A program made the translations under genes and the position numbers. The notes beneath the pieces are model-generated. The model saw nothing but the letters and a program-made list of their open reading frames with translations. It was not told the origin of the DNA and did not search any database. Shown here piece by piece: positions 44,800 through 56,700 of a stretch of DNA of 64,000 nucleotides. Position 1 is the first letter of the stretch; each line of letters begins with the position of its first letter. This stretch comes from Salvelinus alpinus (Eukaryota > Chordata > Actinopteri > Salmoniformes > Salmonidae): contig NC_092115.1 of the NCBI RefSeq assembly GCF_045679555.1, forward strand, positions 34,604,728 to 34,668,727, in the 5' to 3' direction.

Positions 44800-47700
44800 T
44801 CAAACGGCTGTGGTCTGTTTTATACTATGGAAGCTGATCCTGGTGGGTGAGGTGGGGAGGGACATGGCACGTGCCACGCGCACTCTCAGGGCATGGTTGT
44901 CCTGCCAACGATGCCATCTTTTCCTGGCTGCTGAGCGCACCTGGAAGATGACAATGAAATATTGTATTAGTGGTGGGCAGCCAGTCTATCTGGTAGGACA
45001 CACAATATCTAGAGCACAGGAAATCTCTTGAACTTGAATTAACATATTTTATTTAACCTTTATTTAACTAGGTAAGTCGGTTAATAAGAACAAAATCTTA
45101 TTTACAATGACGGCCTACCCAGGCCAAACCCTCCCCTAACACGGACGACGCTGGGCCAATTGTGCGCCGCCATATGGGGCTCCCGATCACGGCCGGCTGT
45201 GACAGTAGTGATGCCTCTAGCACTGCGATGCAGTGCCTTAGACCGCTACGCCACTCGGTCAACAAACAATCTTTACAAAATGGTACAGAACCATATACAG
45301 TGAATAGCTTCAAAAGTATCCACAGTAGACTTCAATCAGTGTCTTTTTTTCCCATGTGTATATATCAATGAAAGCTTCATAGATGCAGTTGAGAACAGCA
45401 GAAGCAGGAGGGAGCCACATTTTTCACAGCCCTTTTTATGGCACTTTGAATTTCAGCAATGATGGACCACTAAAGTAAGGGGGAAATTGGTCTAGAAAAA
45501 TAGAGAGCATCTTCTTTAAAGTTTGTAAAAGAAAATAGCCTGCAGGATAATGATGGTAAAAGTAGGGTCTCAGGACTTTTTGTCCACAGCCTCTCATAAC
45601 GGTCCGCCACATAGCGAAGCCCACGCGTGAAAAGACCATTGTTGACTAACCTCGCCATTAAGAAAGCAGTAGAACACTGACACAAAGAACCCCTGGAAAA
45701 CAAGACAGAACAACGTTAGAATGTACAGAATGTAACTTCATATGTAAAATCTGTTTTCATAGATCTTTATTAATTCACTCAAATAATGATGTACAATAAT
45801 CAATTCACTCAAATACGGGTGAAGTCACTCAAATAGGGATGTACAATATTGGACAATAATCACCTATTGGTCAGATATTTTATAGTGAGTCCAAGTAATC
45901 AGATGGCCACTCAAGGTGGGCTAGCAATAGGCTTTTTTTTTTAGAGTGAAAATGTGATTCATGTAATAAAAATGCCACTTTCTGCAAAGTGTTTACCAGT
46001 GGCGGTCAGTGATGTTTTTCGTTTTTCATGAGCATGGCCTTATTTCTATGAAAGCATATTGGATGACTGTCATTCATATCCATTTTTCCAGTTCAATGTA
46101 ACAGTGATAGGTTTAGGCTACTACATAATAATAGTACTCTAATTTTCCTTATACCCATCATGAGGTTGCTATAACTAAGCCTATGAATGAACGTTTACAA
46201 TGTACAGTAGGTGCACACAGGTTGAGAGACCACTTGAGGTGACAGATGATATACTGTAGGGTGTAATCATTAGTACAACAGTTGCAAATGAGAGTTTCAA
46301 TTGGACAAATTCAGGTATGTTTATCCCTGTTTTGTTCCTTTTGCTTGCGCTTAAGAAAAGTTTTTCAACAGAATCGGCGGAATGAATACACACCTGATCA
46401 CCCGTAAACACAATTCACTTTCATAGCAGCCACATTCTATTCCTTCTCGCATCTATGCTCTCTCCTCTCACCTTTTCCCTTCGCTTGTGGACTTCAACAC
46501 ACAACACATTAGGCTAAAAAAGCTTTCCAAGCCAAACTATATCATAACTGCTACACACAGTCTAAAGTAGTTGTCAACATATTAGCTAATGTAAAGTCAA
46601 CATAGCATATAGAACTAACGCGTTAGTAAACTTGCTACAATCATGCAGTAACATTACAGTGTACAGTCAGTAAACTGGTGTTTACAACATATTCTTTGCC
46701 CCAATGAGTAACTTGTATAGATATGGGGAAAAAAGCAATTGAATCAATGATTCACAAACGTATAAGAACAATTCGGCACTTCCCTTCACATTCAGGGCAG
46801 TCTGTATTTCACATTTCAACATAGCAATAATAGAAGTACTGATTCATGATGGAACAGCCTTTTAAGAATAGTCTAAAACTGACCCCTATTCTCTACACAC
46901 CTTCACTGAGCACCATTAACACATACAGTACAGTCTCCCCACCCACTCAGCCTTGCATTGTGGAGCAAAGGTTTACACTGAGAATACTCAATGTGGACAA
47001 ACTCACGCCCACATACATTCTCCTGACAGCTCAGAACACTTGATAGTAAAGCAACGGGGGACAGGTTTACAAAGCCTTACAATAGTACAACGGGTCCTTC
47101 TTCCACAGGCTATAAAACCTCAAATGAACAGCATATTAAAGCTAAAGAAAATTATAAAGATTTAAAAGGTTCAAGAGTTGTGTGTTCTTGGGAAGGAGCA
47201 ACTTGGTAAAGAAAAAAAAGACTCCATGATCTTACCTGAAATGATTGTAGAAATGAATTGAAATAAATAAAAACTATTTGCGAGATGTCGTCCTCCCCGG
47301 GATTCACAAAAAACAGCATGTAGGTGATCCCCAGCAGAGGCAGTAGCACTAATGTCGCTTTTACTGCTTTTCTGTGAAGGAAATAACAGAAAAACAGCAG
47401 TACTCCAATTTAGTTACAAAAGTAATTGGTGAAAGTGGTTGCGTCTACAGGGAAGATGTGTAAATGTTTCAATGTACGTACACTACCGGGCCAAAGTTTT
47501 GGAACACCTACTCATTCCAAGGTTTTTCTTTATTTTTACTATTTTCTACATTGTAGAATAATAGTGAAGACATCAAAACTATGAAATTACACATATGGAA
47601 TCACGTAGTAATGAAAAAAGTGTTAAACAAATCAAAATATATTTTATATTTGAGATTCTTCAGATAGCCATCCTTTGCGTTGATGACAGCTTTGCACACT

Positions 47701-50700
47701 CTTGGCATTCTCCCAACCAGCTTCATGAGGTTGTCACCTGGAATGCATTTCAATTAACAGGTGTGCCTTCTTAAAAGTTAATTTGTGGAATTTCTTTCCT
47801 TCTTAATGTGTTTGAGCCAATCAGTTGTGTTGTGACAAGGTAGGGGGGTATACAGAAGATAGCCCTATTTGGTAAAAGACCAAGTCCATATTATGGCAAG
47901 AACAGCTCAAATAAGCAAAGAGAAACAACAGTCCATCATCACTTTAAGACATGAAGGTCAGTCAATACAGAACATTTCAAGAACTTTGAAAGTTTCTTCA
48001 AGTGTAGTCGCAAAAACCATCAAGCGCTATGATGAAACTGGCTCTCACGAGGACCGCCACAGGAATGGAAGACCCAGAGTTACCTCTGCTGCAGAGGTTA
48101 AGTTCATTAGAGTTACCAGTCTCAGAAATTGCAGCTTAAATAAATGCTTCACAGAGTTCAAGTAACAGACATATCAACATCAACTGTTCAGAGGAGACTG
48201 TGTGAATCAGGCCTTCATGGGTGAATTTCTGCAAAGAAACCACTACTAAAGGACACCAATAATAAGCAGATACTTGCTTGGGCCAAGAAACACGAACAAT
48301 GGACATTCGTCTGGTGGAAAGTTCTCCTTTGGTCTGGAGTCTGTCACGCCCTGATCTGTTTCACCTGTCTTTGTGATTGTCTTCACCCACCTCCAGGTGT
48401 CACCCGTTTTCCCCATTAGTCCCTGGATATTTATTCCGGTGTTCCGTGTTTGTCTGTTGCCAGATTTTCTCGTCTTGTCAAGTCAACCAGCGGGTTTTTC
48501 CCTGCTCCTGCTTTTTCTTATCTCTCTTTTGCTAGTCCTCCTGGTTTTGACCCTTGCCTGCCTTGACTCTGAACCCACTGGTCTGACCATACTGCCTGCC
48601 CTGACCACGAGCCTGCCTGCCACTCTGTACCTCCTGGACTCTGACCTTGTTTATGATCTTTTGCCTGTCCATGACCATTCTCTTGCCTGCCCCTTGGATT
48701 ATAATAAATATCAGAGATGCAAACCATCTGCCTCCCGTGTCTGCATCTGGGTCTCGCCCTGTGCCCTTACAGGAGTCGAAATTTGAGATTTTTGATTCCA
48801 ATCGCCGTGTCTTTGTGAGACGTGGGTGAACGGATGATCTCCGCATGTGTATTTCCCACCGTAAAGCATGGAAGAGGAGGTATTATGGTGTGGGGGTGCT
48901 TTGCTGGTGACACTGACAGTGATTTACTTAGAATTCAAGGCACACTTAAACAGCATTGCTACCACAGCATTTTTCAGCAATACGCCATCCCATCTGGTTT
49001 GGGCTTAGTGGTACTATCATTTGTTTTTCAACAAGACAATGACCCAACACACCTCCAGGGGTATTTTACCAAGAAGGAGAGTGATGGAGTGCTGCATCAG
49101 ATGACCTGGCCTCCAAAATCCCCAACCTCAACCAAACTGAGGTGGTTTGGAATGAGTCGGACCGCAGAGTGAAGGAAAAGCAGGCAACAAGTGCTCAGCA
49201 TATGTGTGAACTCCTTCAAGACTGTTGGAAAAGCATTCCAGGTGAAGCTGGTTGAGAGAATGCCAAGAGTGTGCAAAGCTGTCATCAATGCAAAGGGTGG
49301 CTATTTGAAGAATCTCAAATATAAAATTGATTTGTTTAACACTTTTTTGGTTACTACATGATTCCATATGTGTGTTTTCATAGTTTGATGTCTTCACTAT
49401 TATTCTACAATGTAGAAAATAGTAAAAATAAAGAAAATGATGAGTAGGATGAGAAGGTGTTCTAAGACTTTGGACCAGTAGTGTATGTCAATACAAAAAA
49501 GCACTCCAAGACCTAAAATGTATTTTTGGAGATTGTTTGCTACTTACCATTTCTCACAAAGGATGTTGATAAATGACCCCAAATAATGAATATCAGAGAT
49601 ACACATTCATAGCTAGTAAAGTTAGAACCCCATCCTATGAGACTACTTCCTCACTAGGCTCCTATCAGATCAACTAGGAGGGAGATGTACAATATTGGAA
49701 AATATCACCTATTGGTCAGATATTTTATAGTGAGTCCACATAATCAGATTGCCACTCAAGGAGTGCTAACAATAGGTATTTGTTTCAGAGTGAAAATGTG
49801 ATTAATAAAATAAAAATGCAAATTTCTTAAAACTGGGCTTGACTCCAGCAGGTTGATGATAGAAAGGGGTCACGCCCTGACCTTAGAGAGCCTTTTTATG
49901 TCTCTAGTTGGTTTGGTCAGGGTGTGATTTGGGGTGGGCATTTTATGTTTTGTTTTCTATGTTTCTTTATTTCTATGTTTTGGTCGGGTATGGTTCTCAA
50001 TCAGGGACAGCTGTCTATCGTTGTCTCTGATTGTGAATCATACTTAGGTAGCCCTTTTCACCTCCTTTCAGGGTGGGTAGTTAACTTTGTTAGAGGCTTC
50101 ATAGCCCTGTTAAGTTTCACGGTCGGTTTGTATTGTTTATTGTTTTGTTGGCGACATTCAAATAAAAATAAATATGTACGCTCACCACGCTGCACCTTGG
50201 TCTTCTTCCAGCATCGGCCGTGACAAAAGGGGTTTATTGCTTAGGGTTTTGTGGCCAAGACAAACATCTGACAATATAAGAGGTCCATTTGAGTATCAGG
50301 TTGAAAATGGAAAATCTCTCTGGGAGACAGTCTTTCATTCTTAATTTCCTCGAATTACCATGTGATTTTAGGTAATCTACCTAAGCAGTGAAGTAGTTGA
50401 TGGCCCTGTTAACACATCAAATAGCACCTATTGTATGATATAAATCCACTGTTTGACTTTGAGTAGGGAACCCAATGTCAGCAATATCAGCATTGGAGTA
50501 ACAGAGGCCTATTCTACAGGACAGAGGTCTGTAGACTTTGCTGGGAATTGAGATGCCCCCTTTTGAGTTTTCAAATAATCCACTAGGAATAAAAGCTTCA
50601 ATGTGAATCGAGGACGATGAAAGTTGTTCCGGGAATAAGATGCGCAAGGCTATTCTCACTGCGCAACATCAGCAGATCATTTGTAAATAAAAAGAGGGGT

Positions 50701-50739
50701 TCTATTTCAAATAGAAATGATCATCATGGAAAATGGTGT

Positions 50740-50772
<33 letters not shown>

Positions 50773-53700
50773 GGGCCATATCTTTACAGGAATGTTATGT
50801 AATGATGCGTGCAAGTTGAGTACAGATTGAAGTGATTCACCCCTTATAAAGCAGCTGACCTTATTATCACTTCGTTGAGTAGGAGGGATTTGTTAAACAA
50901 ATGACCCATTAATTGCTCCATAAACTGTGAATGTTGAGGGGAGGTTGTAATAACTGCAATAACTGTGGGTTGGCAGTCTCACATCACGATACAATGTATC
51001 AGACTAAGGACAAAGACCATGTTGTTTGAAATCTTATTGTGTCACCTTTATTAAAACGTTTGCGTATGAAGCAACCAAACAGTGAGCGGACGTTCCCTTA
51101 TTCGCTATGAATTAGTGTAACTCTTAGCGAATCCTATAGTGTACGGCATTGGTTTGTCAGGTGTTTTTTTTTTCTTCCCCAGACTGTCTTCAAGGCACCA
51201 GCATCAGAGGGAATAACAAAATGTTAGGAAACCAGATACGGGTGTTCTGTGGTGATAACGTTCTTGGAAAGACCCGTGCCTCTCTCCCATTCAGTCACAT
51301 AGCCTTTCTGCTGAAATGATAGGAAGAGATTGTTCCTCTCAGCAAAATGTCACTTCTGGATGACTTTATATTTGCAACATTTTGGGACAGTCAAAATGTA
51401 TTTAAGAATCCTCCTTTGGCATTAGTGTGGATTCCTTCTGAGGTCTAAATGAGATTGGTTTGAATAATTAACTCTAATAACTCCTCAAACTCGCTATAGA
51501 GAATCTCTTTGAGTTTCTACAGGGCAAAAAAAGCATCGGTTAAAACTCAATGGTTCAACGTTAACGAACGCTTCCACTTCCTCACTGAAAAACACTGCGG
51601 GAGGCAATGGAGGAAAAATGCAGAATATAATATTTTTTTATTTAACGTTTATTTAACTAGGCAAGTCAGTTAAAAACAAACAAAAAAAAAACAGTTAAGA
51701 ACAAATTCTTATTTACAATGACGGCCTAACCCGGACAACGCTGGGTCAACTGCGCCGCCCTATGGGACTCAAACAGGAATCAAACTTGTGCGTCGCCCTA
51801 TGGGACTCAAAGCCTGGAATCAAACTGAGAAGCAGTAACTTAGACCGCTGCGCCACTCGGGAGCCCCCCGAGTGAATATTAAATGGAGGTCAAGTAATCT
51901 TAATATGGCATGCGATATTTCAAATAACAACCCCACAGGAGTAGTGACTCACCTGTACTGTATAGTTTCTGATGTGGTAGAAGCTCTCAACTTGGTCATA
52001 AGGATTCTTACTATGTTGAAGAGGAAAACGAAGTTTATCTAGCAGAGAACAGAGATGGAAAACTTTCATTAGGAGTTCATTATGTGGAACATGATGTTTT
52101 AGTAATGAAAAAATAACTAAAGGAAGTGAAATTTGCTGCAGTTGCATTACGGCAGCAAAGAAATAAAACAGTGAGAGACAATAGTCTTGTTACCTACCAA
52201 AAGCACAAGGATGACCGGCCCTTGATAAATGTAGTCAATATACTTTCCAGGTTCTTTCCCAAACCAGCATCTGTTGACACACATTAAAATAATGGCTTTT
52301 TGAAGTGTTGCATATAAAACAACATCATTTGTATCAATCTATATTCCATTATTAGCTAAACAATTTTGGAGCATTATCAAGACTTTCCAGAGTTTCCAAG
52401 TTAGAAATTGCTATAATTGAAATTAAATTGGAGCCTTGATAATAGTAGCATAAACATCACAGTCAAAACATATACAACATGACCTCTAACTATTGAACTG
52501 CAGTCTGACTTTATTCTATTAAAAAGGACAGCAATTGCATTTTCAAATAAACTGAGCTATCAATTGCCTTTTCATAACCTCTTTAGATTACATTAATGAT
52601 CCTCTTGTAAATGCTACAGTGAATGCCCCTTTGACACCTACAATACAGTAAATTGCTGATTCACCTTGAATCCGTACTGGTAGTGGCTCCACAATACTAA
52701 AAGGATTCAAGTACTACACTGTACTACAAAGGGTATAAGACATCTTTCAAGGTTTATCTGTGACTAACACATTTACAATGGCATACATGTACAGGTGTAG
52801 GATCTTAATCTGATCACCCTGTTGCAGCAGAAATTCTGAACGTGTAGTTTTCATTTCCACTTTGAAATGTCAGACTTGATTTTCCCTTATGAAAATTGTA
52901 TCAATCTGTACAGAAATGTCAATTAATTATAATCCACATAATAATTAACATTTATTGTTGCTAAAGGATCATTTTTCTGCTGTAGCAAACTGGCTCAAAT
53001 TAAGATCCTACGTCTGTATAGGTTTCTTTGCAATCTATCAAAGGTCATTAACCTTCACCTTTGATGGACCCTCAGCTTTTAAAATGGTTAGTCAGATACA
53101 ACAAAATACCTACAACACAAACAATTTATTAATGCTTGAGATTTCATTGTTGTTGTTTAAATTGAAATTGTGCACTTACTGTTCATTTTCATTATAAAGC
53201 TTCCCAATGGCCCAAGCAACAATAATAGGACATGGAATACCTGAAAGAAATACAAAAATGAATTGACATATTTGCCAATATTGTGAAAGTTGGTGCTAAC
53301 CCTGCTCCAGAGCGATGTATCTTAGCCCAGGGATAAAGAGGCTGATAGCCCTGAGCTAAGTGCAGTAAAAACTAGGCTAATTAGAGTCAGACTGCTGCAT
53401 TTAGAAGCTATTACAGAGATGAAAAAAGGGATCCATTGAGGCCAGTTGGATCCTTCCAGTTCTACTTTGATCTGGCTTAAGGACTTCTTATCTTGCTGGT
53501 CCCCAGTGTTGGACAGATAAAGTGAAATCTGTTCTACTTCCTACATTTCTTAATAAGTGATCATTAAGGATTTGAAGAAGCTGGGCACTGATGACATTGA
53601 TAACTTTTATAACTGGCTGGAGCGGATCTACTAAATCAACGTGTTTTAAAAATGTTATTATGTGTTCATTATCTCCTTGAAGACCAACAGGTAAACTACA

Positions 53701-56700
53701 TGACCCAATTAGTATTTAACTTAAACTAACCACCCTGACTACTCAAAACAACGTTTTTTAATATTTGTTAGTACAAAGGAAGTAACAAAATCCACCAAAG
53801 CAATTCCTCTCTGTGAAGGAGAAAATATTTAATTTGCTTTTTGTTTACTTAATTTACTGAATAAGAGGATGGCAGTAATCAGTTTCAAATTCACTTTAAA
53901 ATGAACCTCTCGAGAACGAAAAAAAATACTATGATGCGAAAAGACTACATGAAACGCATGACAAGTCGATCTTTGCACCAACTGACCTAGACAACGCATA
54001 GTTACTATAATCAACAAAAAGAGAAGATAGTCTATGTTAAGGTTACCCACATGCCAGACATACTTATTAGAAATGATGATGCTCGAGAGTAAGAACCAAG
54101 TCCAGTCACTGTAATGTCTGAAATGATAGATCATACTTCAATGTTGTAAATAGGATTCCACTTCAAAGCTGAGACCTGCGCTTGAAAACCACTTGATCAT
54201 CAGTGGAACTGTGATGGACTGAGTAAATTACCAAAGGGTGTACTCAAGGACATCCCTAAAACCAAAACATCAGGCTACAATATTAATTTGTAACAGATAG
54301 ACATTGAGTGTACAAAACATTAAGAACACCTGCTCTTTCCTTGACATAGACTGACCAGGTGAATCCAGGTGAAAGATATGATCCCTTATCGATGTCACTT
54401 GTTAAATATATACTTCAATCGGTGTAGATGGAGGGGAGGAGACAGTTTAAAGAAGGATTTTGAAGCCTTGAGACAATTGAGACATGGATTGTGTATGTGT
54501 GCCATTCAGAGTGTGAATCGGCAAGACAAAAGATTTAAGTGCTTTATGGTTGTAGGTGCCAGGCACATCGGTTTATTTCAAGAACTGCAACGCTGATGGG
54601 TTTTTCCTGTGTGCATCAAGAATCGGCCACCACCCAAACAACATCCAGCCAACTTGACACAACTGTGGGAAGTATTGGAATCAACATGGTTCAACATCCC
54701 TGTGGAACACTTTCGACAACTTGTAGAGTCCATGCCCCGACGAATTGAGGTTATTCTGAGGGTAAACTCAATATTTGGAAGATGTTCTACATTGTGTAGA
54801 TAGCACCAACTGACTGTGCAATGTTATTTACTTATACACAATAAAGACATCTTCTTGAAGCTACAAAATCAATTCCTTCTGTCATCCCACTGCTGACACC
54901 AATACATCCCACTGCTGAAATCTATGTACCTCCCACTTGTGAAACCAATGGACTGTAACAATTCCACATCCCCTCCACTACACACCTGAATTAACAAGTG
55001 TGAGTGAACAACCTTTGGTTAATTCCATTTTGAGGCCAAGATGAGATTTCTAATAACTATACTGGGTGTGTTACTATACTGTACTATATCCTATACCCTA
55101 ATAACTATGCTGGGTGTTTTACTATACTGTACTATATCCTATACCCTAATAACTATACTGGGTGTGTTACTATACTGTACTATATCCTATACCCTAATAA
55201 CTATACTGGGTGTGTTACTATACTGTACTATATCCTATACCCTAATAACTATACTGGGTGTGTTACTATACTGTACTATATCCTATACCCTAATAACTAT
55301 TCTGGGTGTTTTACTATACTGTACTATATCCTATGCCCCAATAACTATACTGGGTGTGTTACTATACTGTACTATATCCTATACCCTAATAACTATACTG
55401 GGTGTGTTACTATACTGTACTATATCCTATGCCCCAATAACTATACTGGGTGTGTTACTATACTGTACTATATCCTATACCCTAATAACTATACTGGGTG
55501 TTTTACTATACTGTACTATATCCTATACCCTAATAACTATTCTGGGTGTTTTACTATACTGTACTATATCCTATACCCTAATAACTATTCTGGGTGTGTT
55601 ACTATACTGTACTATATCCTATGCCCCAATAACTATACTGGGTGTGTTACTATACTGTACTATATCCTATACCCTAATAACTATACTGGGTGTTTTACTA
55701 TACTGTACTATATCCTATACCCTAACGTACAATATGTTCAAAGGACTCACATAAATGCGACCTATTTACAGATCCATCCAGATCTATGTTTTATCCCATT
55801 GCATACATAGTCCTACATTACATGTTATATAAAGAAAATGTCAAAATGGCTCAGCAGTGAGCTGAGCTGAGCTGAATGACTGAAGCGTGCTCCAGTGCCG
55901 TTTCAGGAGCCTCTCCATTGTGGGAGTTGGTTTCTAACATGCAATGTGCTTTCACTACCACTTCAGCTCTAGGTGAGTGTGGATAATTATGTGGTGATGA
56001 CTGGGGGCATCTGCTGCCTGTCCCATTAAGCTCTCGCTCAATCGCAGGCCTGAACTGATGTACAACCACCTCAAACTTCCGCGCACTCCAATAGCATTTT
56101 CTCTTTTCTTGAAATTAGACACTTCTGTTAATCTCACAAAATGCTTTGTGGGGAATGTTTTGCTAATATTTAGCTGCATTGTCTAAGCTTGTCTACTCAA
56201 GCATGTACTGTAGCATTCACGCTTTGTGATGTGGAGTGAATGAATAAAAACACTACACAAACTAGTGTAGATCACTCCATAGATCAACAACTTTCAGAAA
56301 ACCCCTGAGTTATTAAGGGGCCAGTGTACAAAAAAATAACTACCACAGCTTTCTGCAGCGATATGCCATCCCATCTGGTTTTTGCTTTGTGGTACCATGC
56401 TTCTGTAAGGATTGACGCTGGTAGAGACGAGAAGCAGGTACAGGGAGTGAACATTTAATGGCAACAGACATGGAACAGGACAGCACAGCGTCTGGACATG
56501 AACACATAACGACATTAATGCAGACACAGGGAACAAACAGGGGAGCAGACAGTTATAGACGGGGCAATCAACAAAGGGAAGGAGTCCAGGTGAGTCCAAT
56601 GAGCGCTGCCGTGCGTAATGATGATGTCAGGTGTGCGTAATGAAGGGCAGCCTGGCGCATTCGAGCGCCAGAGAGGGAGAGTGGGAGTATGCATGACAGC

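Noticed and set aside
48373-48786. 137-codon ORF
   Set aside because: It falls entirely within the non-coding LTR-like element and has no gag, pol or other motif.
55051-55725. Possible CRISPR array
   Set aside because: The units are contiguous with no unique spacers, and the genome is vertebrate.
55041-55754. 237-codon ORF with a repetitive hydrophobic sequence
   Set aside because: It is a stop-free frame through a 48-bp minisatellite inside a crhr1 intron; periodicity explains the frame entirely.
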